A stretch of 47,252 bases of DNA from the NCBI GenBank assembly GCA_016200135.1, contig JACQFI010000085.1:1-47252 (forward strand), in the 5' to 3' direction. The notes under the pieces were generated by a model. It searched no databases and was not told the DNA's origin. It saw only the letters and a program-made list of their open reading frames with translations. Every line of letters begins with the position of its first letter. The first letter of the stretch is position 1. Position numbers and translations under genes: made by a program. Positions 1-7,520 of this stretch are shown piece by piece. Origin of the DNA: Planctomycetota bacterium. Lineage in GTDB: Bacteria; Planctomycetota; SZUA-567; H5-PLA8.

Positions 1-115
1 CGAAATCCGAAACAAATTCAAAAGAAAACAAAAAAGGAAATTCAAAACAGAAAATCATTCCCGTCGTTTTGTACATTTGGCATTTGAATTCGTTTTGAAT
101 TTGTTTCGGATTTCG
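1..115. repeat. 23-bp perfect inverted repeat, AAATCCGAAA-type spacer
   Basis: Positions 1-23 are the exact reverse complement of 93-115, and the word cggatttcgaattt follows at 121-134. The 69-nt loop is A/T-rich and shows no coding signal. The repeat may extend left of the window. It lies directly before the TIM-barrel gene at 153. It resembles other word-type spacers in this window (for example 13667-13729), so it is probably a dispersed intergenic element and not a specific operator. Confidence 0.75.
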
Positions 116-152
116 TGCTTCGGATTTCGAATTTGCTTTTACTGGGGGTTCC

Positions 153-1001
153 ATGCAACTGAGCTGCTTCACGCTGCCATGGCACAAATTCTCGTTCGAG
201 CGCGCCGTCGAGGGTATCGCGCGGGCGGGGTTCGCGTACATGGGCATTCTGCCCAAGCACGCGGAGCAGCCGCTCTTCGACCAGGCACCCGGCTGGGAGC
301 CCAAGCTCGCCGGGTTCTGCAAGACCGTCGAGGCCGCGGGCCTGAAGACCAATGTCGTCTTCGGCATGCACGCGCCGCTCAACGAGAAGGAACTGGCCGA
401 TTTCAAGATCAAGCTCGACCAGGCCGCGGCCCTGGGCGCGGGAGAACTGCTCTGCTGGGGGCCATGGCCGTGGAAAGTATTCCACAAGGAACTGCGCCCC
501 GACGATGAGTGGAAGCGCGACACGGACGCGTTCTTCAAATACCTGCCCGAGGGCGTGAAGCACGCGGAGCGCGTCGGCGTCACGATCTCGTTCAAGCCGC
601 ACTGCGGGCTCACGGCTTCGAGCAAAGAGCTGCAGAAGATCGTGCGCAGCGTGCCGAGTCCGCGCGTGCGCGTGAGCTACGACGGCGGCAACGTGAGCTT
701 TTACGAGGGCCTCGACCCGGCCGAGGACATCAAGGCCATTGCGGCGAGTTGCTGCAGCCTGATCGTCAAGGATCACATCGGCGGAAAGGGCGTAGCCGGT
801 CCCGGCGCGTTCCCGAACGTCGGCGATGGCAAGGTCGATCACAAAGGGATGATGCGCACGCTGTATTCGCACGGCATGCGCGGCCCGATCTCGATCGAGA
901 AACTTGCCGGAGAGTCCGCGGAGGAACTCGACGCCAGCGCGGCGCATTCGTTGAAAGTGCTGCAGGGGTACTTGAAGGAAATCGAAAGCCTGAAAGTCTA
1001 A
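153..1001 (+). CDS. Sugar phosphate isomerase/epimerase-like TIM barrel protein
   Basis: The 282-residue protein has the pattern of the AP-endonuclease-2/xylose-isomerase-like TIM barrel family. It has an N-terminal FTLPW strand, a middle region with VGVTISFKPH (about residue 140), VSYDGGNVSFY (about 170), a LIVKDHIGG strand and a C-terminal ISIEKLAGE strand. Members usually isomerise or epimerise sugars or inositol derivatives and bind a divalent metal through Glu, Asp and His residues on such strands. No signal peptide is seen, so it is probably cytoplasmic. A G-rich stretch (ggggg at 144-148) precedes the ATG. It is convergent with the PQQ gene that ends at 1109. The substrate cannot be told from sequence. 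The family call is firm and the exact function is open. Confidence 0.8.
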   Translation: MQLSCFTLPWHKFSFERAVEGIARAGFAYMGILPKHAEQPLFDQAPGWEPKLAGFCKTVEAAGLKTNVVFGMHAPLNEKELADFKIKLDQAAALGAGELLCWGPWPWKVFHKELRPDDEWKRDTDAFFKYLPEGVKHAERVGVTISFKPHCGLTASSKELQKIVRSVPSPRVRVSYDGGNVSFYEGLDPAEDIKAIAASCCSLIVKDHIGGKGVAGPGAFPNVGDGKVDHKGMMRTLYSHGMRGPISIEKLAGESAEELDASAAHSLKVLQGYLKEIESLKV

Positions 1002-1041
1002 GAATCGCAATCTTCTTGGCGCTTTGGCGTCTTGGCGATTC
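1002..1041. repeat. CTTGGCG-word spacer bounded by inverted gaatcgc/gcgattc
   Basis: Just after the stop codon at 1001, gaatcgc (1002-1008) is inverted as gcgattc (1035-1041). The segment between them repeats the word cttggcg three times in variant form (cttggcg, ctttggcg, tcttggcg). There is no T-run, so it is a weak terminator candidate at best. It follows the same word-plus-inversion plan as other spacers in the window. Confidence 0.45.
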
Positions 1042-1108
1042 ATCCCGTTCTGTTCGGCGATCGCACATACTTACATCGAGCGCATCACGCACCGCTCGGA
1101 ACGGTGCT

Positions 1109-2965
1109 TCACTTCGCCCTCAAATCGTAGCAGGCCACACATTTATCCAGCCGCAGATACAACATGCCGCCGGCCAGAGCTGGGGAACTGAAGTTGCAGA
1201 TTCCCGGAGAGAATTTGCCTAGCCGGACATAGCCCCCCTCGGGGCTGGCCCGCACCATCTCGAGCGCGTAACCGTAAACCCCACTCGCCGCATCTTCAGG
1301 ACGCCAGGCGCTGCGGGTGGCATGGTCGTTGCCGCGACAGATCGAGTTGAACATCTTCCCGTCGGCGACGACCGGCGGCACAATGGAAACACCGCAGTCC
1401 GTATACGTCGCGCTTTTCCACTTCGATGCGCCGGTTTCGAGATTCAGGCAATCCACATGCGCGGGACTATACCGGTCGGCGCCGGCAAGAATATAGAGGT
1501 GGTTCTGCCATGGGACCCAGTTGCCGGCGATCGGGTTCTTCCTGTCGCCGTACGTCCAGAGCAACTCCGCACCGGCAGTCGAGAGCTTGTACTTTCGAAC
1601 TACATTCGGTTCGGCCGAGTAGGTCCACAGGGTATCGCCGTTCACGGTTGGGTTATAGATGCACTCGCCCCGGACGCCCTCGAGGTGCCAGAGAATCTTT
1701 CCGGTTTCCATGTCCAGGCAGCCCCATTTATTCACCCAGCCCCGCTGCTTGGAGCAACCGCAAAACGCGATGACATAATTCTTGCCACCGGACGACCATA
1801 GGGGCGGAGATTCAAAATTGACGCCCCAACCATCCTGGGTTTGCGACCAGATCAATTTGCCGTCTTCGGCGTTGTAGGCGGATCCCTGGTGGTAGGCGAT
1901 GCCGCCGGCAACCAGCGGAGAGGCGTGGCTCGGCAACCCGTTCACGTTCGACTTCGCCTGCCACAATAAAGCGCCATCCTTGATTGAAAAACAGTACAGG
2001 CCATTGGCCCCGGCGACGTAGCACTTCTCTTTCCAGATCGCGGGCGTGGAACTGACGCCCAAGGCGCCCAGATAACCGATGAACGTGCCCCAATCCCCCA
2101 AATGCCTGACGGCCTTAACAATCGCTTCGTCCACTGGAAAGTCCTTCTTCCAGATGGTTTTGCCGGTCTTGGCGTCCAGACAGTACACGGTGTCATGCAG
2201 CGTGGTGGCGCGATAAATCCGGACGCAATTAAGGTTCTCGTCCACGCCGAAAGTCTGGCCCAATTTGACCCGCATCTCGAAATCCGATTCGCATTCCCAG
2301 TCGCGGAGCGTGCTCAGCTTGACCAGCTTGTCCCACGAGTATGCGGACTCATAATTGTCCTTGGTACACATGCAGAAGCGGCGTTTGATGTAAGCGCCGA
2401 ATTTCTTCACGTCGCTTGGCTCAAGCGTGGCGATGAAATCCTTGAGGTACTTGTCCAGTTCCGGATTCTTAGCCAGGAAAGCATCCAATTGCGCCTCGGT
2501 CGGCTTGTCGACGGCGTTCCATGGCGGAGCGGAACGATCGGTGGGCGGACGAGCCGGCGCAACGCGTGCCTCTTCGATTTTCTTGGCCAGCGCGTCGGGA
2601 AGATCCGGATTCCAGCCCATATCGATGAGCGATTGCGTGGTGACGAATTTATACTTCTGGCCTCCATCCAGGGGTTCCTTCCGATTGGAGTAGAGAAAGA
2701 CCTTGCCGTCCGCGACCACCGGATTGCCGACCCCGCCGCATGCATACGAGGGAATAAATTCGCTGGTCCATACGAGCGGCGGCCCTTCCTTCGGCCAACT
2801 GTCCAGCAGTTTGGGACTGTTCAACACGACGCCGTCCCGATTCGGCCCGCGGTACTGCGGCCAGTCGCCTCCGCCGGACGGAGAGCCTTCCGTCGTACAC
2901 CCATGCCCGGCCGCGGCGAAAAGCAGCGTGATGAACGGTGCGATGCACTTGAGCGGCGTTTTCAC
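1109..2965 (-). CDS. Secreted PQQ-like beta-propeller repeat protein
   Basis: This 618-residue protein is an outer-wall-type beta-propeller of the PQQ-binding-like superfamily. Blade motifs recur, such as LDAKTGKTIWKKDF, YNAEDGKLIWSQTQ, LDMETGKILWHLEG and LNLETGASKWKSAT. The mature N-terminus carries DWPQYRGPNRDG, the form typical of planctomycete PQQ proteins. The start chosen is GTG at 2965, because a strong GAGGAGGT sits 7-8 nt upstream. It gives a short charged N-region, the hydrophobic stretch CIAPFITLLFAAAG and a Cys at 23, so it is either a lipoprotein with a weak lipobox or a signal-peptidase-I substrate. An insertion of about 150 residues (roughly 75-230) precedes most blades. It is divergent from the GntR/LacI-type regulator at 3180, which is a likely controller. 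No catalytic residues can be assigned; a sensor or sugar-dehydrogenase-like role is possible. Confidence 0.85.
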   Translation of the reverse strand: MKTPLKCIAPFITLLFAAAGHGCTTEGSPSGGGDWPQYRGPNRDGVVLNSPKLLDSWPKEGPPLVWTSEFIPSYACGGVGNPVVADGKVFLYSNRKEPLDGGQKYKFVTTQSLIDMGWNPDLPDALAKKIEEARVAPARPPTDRSAPPWNAVDKPTEAQLDAFLAKNPELDKYLKDFIATLEPSDVKKFGAYIKRRFCMCTKDNYESAYSWDKLVKLSTLRDWECESDFEMRVKLGQTFGVDENLNCVRIYRATTLHDTVYCLDAKTGKTIWKKDFPVDEAIVKAVRHLGDWGTFIGYLGALGVSSTPAIWKEKCYVAGANGLYCFSIKDGALLWQAKSNVNGLPSHASPLVAGGIAYHQGSAYNAEDGKLIWSQTQDGWGVNFESPPLWSSGGKNYVIAFCGCSKQRGWVNKWGCLDMETGKILWHLEGVRGECIYNPTVNGDTLWTYSAEPNVVRKYKLSTAGAELLWTYGDRKNPIAGNWVPWQNHLYILAGADRYSPAHVDCLNLETGASKWKSATYTDCGVSIVPPVVADGKMFNSICRGNDHATRSAWRPEDAASGVYGYALEMVRASPEGGYVRLGKFSPGICNFSSPALAGGMLYLRLDKCVACYDLRAK

Positions 2966-3146
2966 GAGAAGGCACCTCCTCAGATCTAAGTCCCGCGATG
3001 TTTGACGCTTACGCGCTGTCGAAAACACCTGGCGCTGCACGCAGCACCTCTCCCGGAAAGAACCCGTTGCAGGGATAGGTACACCGTCTGCGATTGGGCT
3101 TGCGGCTTAAACACATTCCCTGGCGCATCTGGCTAATTTCTGTCAA

Positions 3147-3152
3147 TATAAT
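3147..3152 (+). promoter_or_regulatory. Candidate -10 box (TATAAT) of the GntR/LacI-type gene
   Basis: A perfect TATAAT lies 27 nt before the ATG at 3180, in the 214-nt divergent spacer. No good -35 is found at 16-18 nt, so the promoter may depend on an activator. The ribosome-binding site ggaaaggg follows at about 3163-3170. Confidence 0.35.
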
Positions 3153-3179
3153 GGCGTTGGAAGGAAAGGGATTGCCATT

Positions 3180-4280
3180 ATGGCCAAGAGACCTCGTGTG
3201 GGACGTCCGCAGGGCCATACCTCGCGCTACAAACTGATCCAGGCGGATATGTTGGATAAGCTGCAGTCGGGAAGATGGCCGCCAGGCCGGCCCTTGCCTT
3301 CCTCGCGGCAGTTGGCGCGCCAGTACAAGATCAGCCACCAAATGATCCATATCGCGTTGAAAGCCCTTGCTAAGGACGGCTGGGTCAGGCTGGCCGACCG
3401 CCGCCTGGCGGTGGCCACCGTCTCGGCGCCGCTCTCCCGGGTCATGGAGAAGAGCATCGCGCTGGTGGTGACCGCCGGGCTGCGCGCCTTGGCCGACGAA
3501 AGCAACTCGCGGGGGCAACTCTGGAACGCCTTGGTGCCGCGCATGGATTTGAAGACGGGCACCCTGGTGATTCTGCAGGACACACGCTGGAGGAAAGAAT
3601 TTCCCGCGGGACTCCGTGAACTTCCGTTAAATGGCGTTCTGCTCCTGGGGCCGTTCCATCACGAGTTGGCGCGGCAATACGAAGCGTTGGACCTGCCGGT
3701 GGTCCTGCTGGACCAGCCCGCCGAAGGGCTGAAGATTCATGCGGTGGCGCTGGAGAACGTCCAGGCCGCGGCGGACGCGGTCTCGCGCTTGGCGGCGCTG
3801 GGACACCGGCGCATCGCTTTTGTGCGAAACCTGGTAACCAGCACGCAAAAAATCGACCCGGATTCCAAAGAGCGTGAAGCCGGCTTTATCGCTGCGTGCA
3901 AAAAGTTAAAACTAAAGGACGTAGATTATAAGATCTTCACGGGTATAGGTTCCAGGGCGCAGGGAAGCATCGATATCGGGCAACAGCTTCTGCGCGCACA
4001 TCCTCCCTTTACGGCCGTCTTGGCGGCCGACGATACGCTTGCGGCCGGCATTGTACTGGCGGTGGAAATGGCGGGACTGAAAGTGCCGCAGGATTTGAGC
4101 CTTGCCGTGTTCCATGCGCAGTACCCGGGATCACACAACTGGTCGGGTCCCCGAGCCGATTTCAGTTTAATGGCGGCTCCCGCGCTGGATCTCCTTGTTC
4201 GCAAGCCACGGTTGCCGCAACACGTCCGTATCCCCACCCATTGGCACGAAGGAACCACCACGGGACCCGCCGCCGTTTAA
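3180..4280 (+). CDS. GntR-type HTH regulator with LacI-like sugar-binding domain
   Basis: The 366-residue protein joins a GntR-type winged helix (about residues 15-80; SGRWPPGRPLPSSRQLARQY and QMIHIALKALAKDGWV) to a periplasmic-binding-protein-like effector domain of the LacI/GalR kind (about 90-350; DLPVVLLDQP, LAALGHRRIAFVRN, FTAVLAADDTLAAGIVLA). Such hybrids usually sense a sugar and control neighbouring catabolic genes. ATG at 3180 is chosen because ggaaaggg precedes it. It is divergent from the PQQ propeller gene at 2965, its most likely target. It is convergent with the LacI-family gene that ends at 4398. The ligand is unknown. Confidence 0.87.
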   Translation: MAKRPRVGRPQGHTSRYKLIQADMLDKLQSGRWPPGRPLPSSRQLARQYKISHQMIHIALKALAKDGWVRLADRRLAVATVSAPLSRVMEKSIALVVTAGLRALADESNSRGQLWNALVPRMDLKTGTLVILQDTRWRKEFPAGLRELPLNGVLLLGPFHHELARQYEALDLPVVLLDQPAEGLKIHAVALENVQAAADAVSRLAALGHRRIAFVRNLVTSTQKIDPDSKEREAGFIAACKKLKLKDVDYKIFTGIGSRAQGSIDIGQQLLRAHPPFTAVLAADDTLAAGIVLAVEMAGLKVPQDLSLAVFHAQYPGSHNWSGPRADFSLMAAPALDLLVRKPRLPQHVRIPTHWHEGTTTGPAAV

Positions 4281-4397
4281 TACGTTCCTGCGCTCGAGCG
4301 GCTCCAAGGGTAAGAATCTCTGCGGTCCCACAACACGCCTGCGGCGACTCGCGCCGGAGATTAAGCGCAGTAGCTCAGACCCTCGGACGTTGCGCCT

Positions 4398-5516
4398 TTA
4401 AGATCGTAAAACTTTCGTTAGCGCGGGCGCGACGCTGGCGCCGGGGAGCAATTCACCCGGGATGACGGTGCGCTCGGGGACGCTCTCGCCGCGCCAGATG
4501 CGTTCCAGCAGCCGGAAGGCCGCCTCGCCCATCTCCAGCATCGGGTAACGGATCGTGGTGAGCACCGGGTCGACGCGCTGCGCGACGGGTTGCCCGCCCG
4601 TGGCCACGACGGAGACGTCGTCGGGGACGCGGCGGCCGGTATCGCGGATGCCCTGGTAGAGGCCCTGCACGTGCCAGTCGAAGAAGGCGTAGATCGCGGT
4701 CGTATCGGGGCGGCGTTCGAGCAGCGCCTTCACGCCCGCGCGCGTCTCCGCCTCGCCCCATTCGGAGGTGGTTAAGTTCACGAGGTCCGGGTCGTAGCAG
4801 CCGGCGGCGATGAGCGCGTCGCGGTAGCCGTTGCGCTGCCCGGCGGCGCTGGGAATCGTGCGGTCCGTGCCGAGCGCCGCGATCTTCGCGTGGCCCTTCT
4901 TGAGAAGTTCTTCGATCAGGCCGTAGGCCATGCCGTAGGCGTCGAAGAGCACGCGCGGCACCGAGCAACCCTGCGGATCGCGGTTCATCAGGATCCAGGG
5001 GATGCCGAGGTTCGCGATGGGCGCGAGATCGTCCGGAGACGGATCGCGATGGGTGAAGAGCACGAGGCCCTTGCAGCCGGCCAGGGCTTCGGAACGAGCC
5101 CACGCCTGAAGACCTTCCCACTTCATGCCGCCAAACGGCCGGATCTCGTGCCCGGTCGCGGCGCGGCAGAGGCCCAGGTAAGCGGGGCTGTAGAGGATAT
5201 CGCCGGAGAGCCCGCGGTATTCGACGAAGACTACGGCCACCGGCCCGGCGGCGGAAGCGGCTTGGGACGGGCTCTCGGAAGGCGGAAGCGGCAGCGGGCG
5301 CGAGCGGTTCTTGCGCGGCCGCATGCGATAGCCCAAGCGATGCGCCGCGGCCCAGACCTTGTCGGCGGTCTCGGCGTGGATGCGGAATTCCTTGGCGCGG
5401 CCGGTCAGGACCATGCTCACCGTCGTCTGCGAGACGCCCGAGGCTCGCGCGATGGAGGTCATGGTCACGCGCGGCCTCAGCGCAGTGCGTACCGAGGCTT
5501 TTGCGGGTGGGCTCAT
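4398..5516 (-). CDS. LacI-family transcriptional regulator
   Basis: The 372-residue protein has a LacI HTH at about residues 16-70 (TMTSIARASGVSQTTVSMVL, then a hinge-like segment and RLGYRMRPRKN). A sugar-binding domain follows (PVAVVFVEYRGL, GIPWILMNRDP, KKGHAKIAALGTD, GQRNGYRDALIAAG, PDDVSVVATGG). It is expected to act in the cytoplasm as a repressor or activator that responds to a sugar. The N-terminus is about 15 residues longer than usual before the HTH, so a downstream start is possible. The AT-rich 5' region (5517-5600) holds a candidate promoter. Its target is unknown; the genes on both sides are on other transcripts. Confidence 0.9.
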   Translation of the reverse strand: MSPPAKASVRTALRPRVTMTSIARASGVSQTTVSMVLTGRAKEFRIHAETADKVWAAAHRLGYRMRPRKNRSRPLPLPPSESPSQAASAAGPVAVVFVEYRGLSGDILYSPAYLGLCRAATGHEIRPFGGMKWEGLQAWARSEALAGCKGLVLFTHRDPSPDDLAPIANLGIPWILMNRDPQGCSVPRVLFDAYGMAYGLIEELLKKGHAKIAALGTDRTIPSAAGQRNGYRDALIAAGCYDPDLVNLTTSEWGEAETRAGVKALLERRPDTTAIYAFFDWHVQGLYQGIRDTGRRVPDDVSVVATGGQPVAQRVDPVLTTIRYPMLEMGEAAFRLLERIWRGESVPERTVIPGELLPGASVAPALTKVLRS

Positions 5517-5544
5517 GTGCGAAAGGCCATCCTATAGACCATTA

Positions 5545-5574
5545 ATATTAGCGCATACCCCAATCAATGCTCAA
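5545..5574 (-). promoter_or_regulatory. Candidate sigma-70 promoter of the LacI-type gene
   Basis: On the minus strand, TTGAGC (5574-5569) and TAATAT (5550-5545) are separated by 18 nt and lie upstream of the start at 5516. The region is clearly more A/T-rich than its surroundings. The match is partial, so this is tentative. Confidence 0.3.
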
Positions 5575-5695
5575 ATGTTGCTGAATTCAAACAATATCAA
5601 GCGAGCCTTTTGGCTCTGCTCATTATTAGCGATTTACGGAATTGGCGCATATAAAGGAGAAGGGCGAATAAATAGGGCATACTTCGATTTCCCTA

Positions 5696-5757
5696 ACGAA
5701 GTTTACGCGCTGTGCCGGAACTCTCCCGCGAATTCCGGCACGGCGCGTAAACTTCGT
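5696..5757. repeat. 25-bp inverted repeat with 12-nt loop
   Basis: Left arm 5696-5720 and right arm 5733-5757 pair with one mismatch in 25; the loop is ctctcccgcgaa. There is no T-run on either side, so it is not a classical terminator, although it could block transcription or stabilise the 3' end of the minus-strand 39-aa gene. It could also be a dispersed palindrome or a dimer-binding operator for the LacI-type gene next to it. Confidence 0.75.
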
Positions 5758-5838
5758 CCCAGGTGCTCGGTCCAGTGCCTACAAATTTTGTCAACGCGAC
5801 TGCCAATTTCTGGCAGACGCTTTCTTAAAATACTACAC

Positions 5839-5958
5839 CTAATGAAGCAGCCACCAACCTAATCCGCCTAAGAGCGCTAGTGCAACCGCCAACGCGACCA
5901 CCAGACCCACCCAATTTACGCCTACTTCCTCGTGAGAACCCGCGCGCACTTGTGCCAT
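5839..5958 (-). CDS. Small single-pass membrane protein (39 aa)
   Basis: A 39-codon frame starts with ATG at 5958 after the near-perfect ribosome-binding site aaggagg, 8 nt upstream, and ends in TAG at 5839. The peptide has a polar N-terminus (MAQVRAGSHEEVGVN), then one strongly hydrophobic segment of about 22 residues (WVGLVVALAVALALLGGLGW) ending in WLLH. It should be a small membrane peptide, N-terminus inside or outside unknown. It is divergent from the zinc-ribbon/DUF1080 membrane gene at 6161. I do not recognise a family. Possible roles are a membrane regulator or a toxin-like peptide; neither is shown. Confidence 0.6.
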   Translation of the reverse strand: MAQVRAGSHEEVGVNWVGLVVALAVALALLGGLGWWLLH

Positions 5959-6160
5959 GGAGAGATCCTCCTTCGCCGCTGAAGCCAATCCGGTTGCTTT
6001 CACATGTTCGGTGTCCCGAACCGAAGGAGATAAATGCAACATGCATGCCAGTGAACTATTCAAAATCGCGGGTTGAGAAAATCGCGGCCATCGAAAAGTG
6101 GCATTTGTGGAGTTAGAAAATACAATTACCGTACGGGTATCTTCATTGGGCAACACTCGA

Positions 6161-7372
6161 ATGCAAATCGTCTATTGCGAGACCTGCGGACATCGCATCT
6201 CCGAAGCGGAGATCACTCAAGGCGGCGCGGTGAAGTTGGGCGAGAATCGCTTCGCGTGCGTCAAATGCGCGCCCAAACCCGCGGACGCTGCCGTATTGCC
6301 GCAGTCGGGGAAACTCCCGACTCAGAAAGCGCCCACCGTGGGCCTGGCGCCTGCCACGGCGCCCGCGACGGTCTCCGCGCGCTCCCACCGCCTCCCCACG
6401 GCTTCCGAGCGCGCCCAACGCGGTGCCGAGCGGCGCTCGCCGGAGGCGAGTGAGAAGAAACCGGCGGTCCTGATCGCGGCGGGCGCGGGCGCGCTGCTCT
6501 TGGTTGGAGTGCTGGCCTTTGCTTTGACCGGCGGTTCCAACACGCCTGCCTCCAAAAGCGACCCGAAAACAACTTCTGCGGGCAAGAGTTCCACGCCTCC
6601 AACACCCGTTGCTTCTCCCGCGGAGACCAAGACCCTCACGAAGACCGTTTCCGCCGATCCGCGCGAGGACCCCAAGCCGCCTCCACCGCCAGAGACGCCG
6701 GCTCAGGCGCCGGACATCCGCAGCGAAGTCGCCACGGCACGGCTGGCCGAAGCCAAGGAGTACGCCCGTACGAAGCCCGACGACCCTTGGACCTACGAGG
6801 ACAAGCTCAAGGAACTCGCCAGTACGTACCGGTCGACTCCGGCTGGCGCAGAGGCCACGAAGCTGCTCGCGGATCTAAAAGTACCGCCGCGCCCGGCGCC
6901 TCCTGCACCTCCGGAGATGACCGGGAGCGGCGCGTGGACACCGATCTTCGACGGAAAATCCCTGGACCGCATCAATCTCGGCGGCGCGGGCGGCTGGAAG
7001 CTGGAGAACGGCGCTCTGGAACATGTACCCACCGAGAGAAACTCGGCGCAGGTACGTGGGACTATAGACGATGGAGAGTTCAAGATTCGCTTTGAATGCA
7101 AGGGTGAGAGTTACGGCACGTTTGTGTTCCGGCAGGGCCCGGGCCAAGGATACACTGTGCTCCTGGGCAGAAACTTGCAAAGTGCGGTGGAAGGGCATGT
7201 CAACGAGCTGGTCGTGCTCTGCAACGGCGAGCAAGTGACGGCAACCCTCAACGGCAAGGCCCTCACGGTAGAGAATAAGGGCACGCCGAAGAGCGGACAT
7301 ATCCAATTCAACACCAAGGCGGCGGAATTCCGAGTGCTCTCCATCGAGACGCGCAAGCTCGCCCCGAAATAA
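6161..7372 (+). CDS. Zinc-ribbon, transmembrane and DUF1080 fusion protein
   Basis: The 403-residue protein begins with a two-pair zinc-ribbon (CETCGH at about 6-11 and CVKC at about 36-39). A Pro/Ala/Ser/Thr-rich linker follows, then one transmembrane helix (PAVLIAAGAGALLLVGVLAFAL, about 106-126), then a second Pro/Lys-rich linker and a short helical segment. The C-terminal 145 residues are a DUF1080/concanavalin-like domain (GAWTPIFDGKSLD, GGWKLENGALEHV, GEFKIRFECKGES, NELVVLCNGEQVTATLNGK). DUF1080 proteins are linked to sugar binding or 3-keto-glycoside hydrolysis, usually outside the cell. Here the ribbon would be inside and the DUF1080 domain outside. ATG 6161 starts right at the ribbon, although no good ribosome-binding site is seen. 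An in-frame start at 6098 would add 21 residues of unlikely sequence. Confidence 0.75.
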   Translation: MQIVYCETCGHRISEAEITQGGAVKLGENRFACVKCAPKPADAAVLPQSGKLPTQKAPTVGLAPATAPATVSARSHRLPTASERAQRGAERRSPEASEKKPAVLIAAGAGALLLVGVLAFALTGGSNTPASKSDPKTTSAGKSSTPPTPVASPAETKTLTKTVSADPREDPKPPPPPETPAQAPDIRSEVATARLAEAKEYARTKPDDPWTYEDKLKELASTYRSTPAGAEATKLLADLKVPPRPAPPAPPEMTGSGAWTPIFDGKSLDRINLGGAGGWKLENGALEHVPTERNSAQVRGTIDDGEFKIRFECKGESYGTFVFRQGPGQGYTVLLGRNLQSAVEGHVNELVVLCNGEQVTATLNGKALTVENKGTPKSGHIQFNTKAAEFRVLSIETRKLAPK

Positions 7373-7520
7373 CCGGCTGCCGTTTATGCAGCGCAGGCCC
7401 GGCGAGCGCCGCCGTTTTCTTGCGGGCCGCCTTGCCGTACAGCACCCAGACTGCGCCTGACAGGAATACCCACGGCGCGGCGGATGGTCTGCGGTTACGC
7501 GGAAAGCGATCCATAGTGGA

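Larger units (their letters stand above)
5517..5838. other. 322-nt AT-rich gap between LacI gene and 39-aa gene
   Basis: No convincing reading frame with a ribosome-binding site was found here. The stretch holds the candidate LacI-gene promoter at its left end and a strong 25-bp hairpin at 5696-5757. The remainder is A/T-rich and unassigned. Confidence 0.5.

Noticed and set aside
4281..4397. Possible tRNA (gtagctcag-like string near 4370)
   Set aside because: No cloverleaf arms or CCA end can be formed; the match is short and by chance.
6033..6053. Plus-strand ATG with perfect site (aaggag) followed by six codons and a stop
   Set aside because: Only six sense codons; a regulatory uORF for the gene at 6161 cannot be excluded, but there is no further support.
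7308..7514. 68-codon minus-strand frame before the glycosyltransferase end
   Set aside because: It overlaps the end of the DUF1080 gene on the other strand, has no ribosome-binding site and no recognisable protein features.
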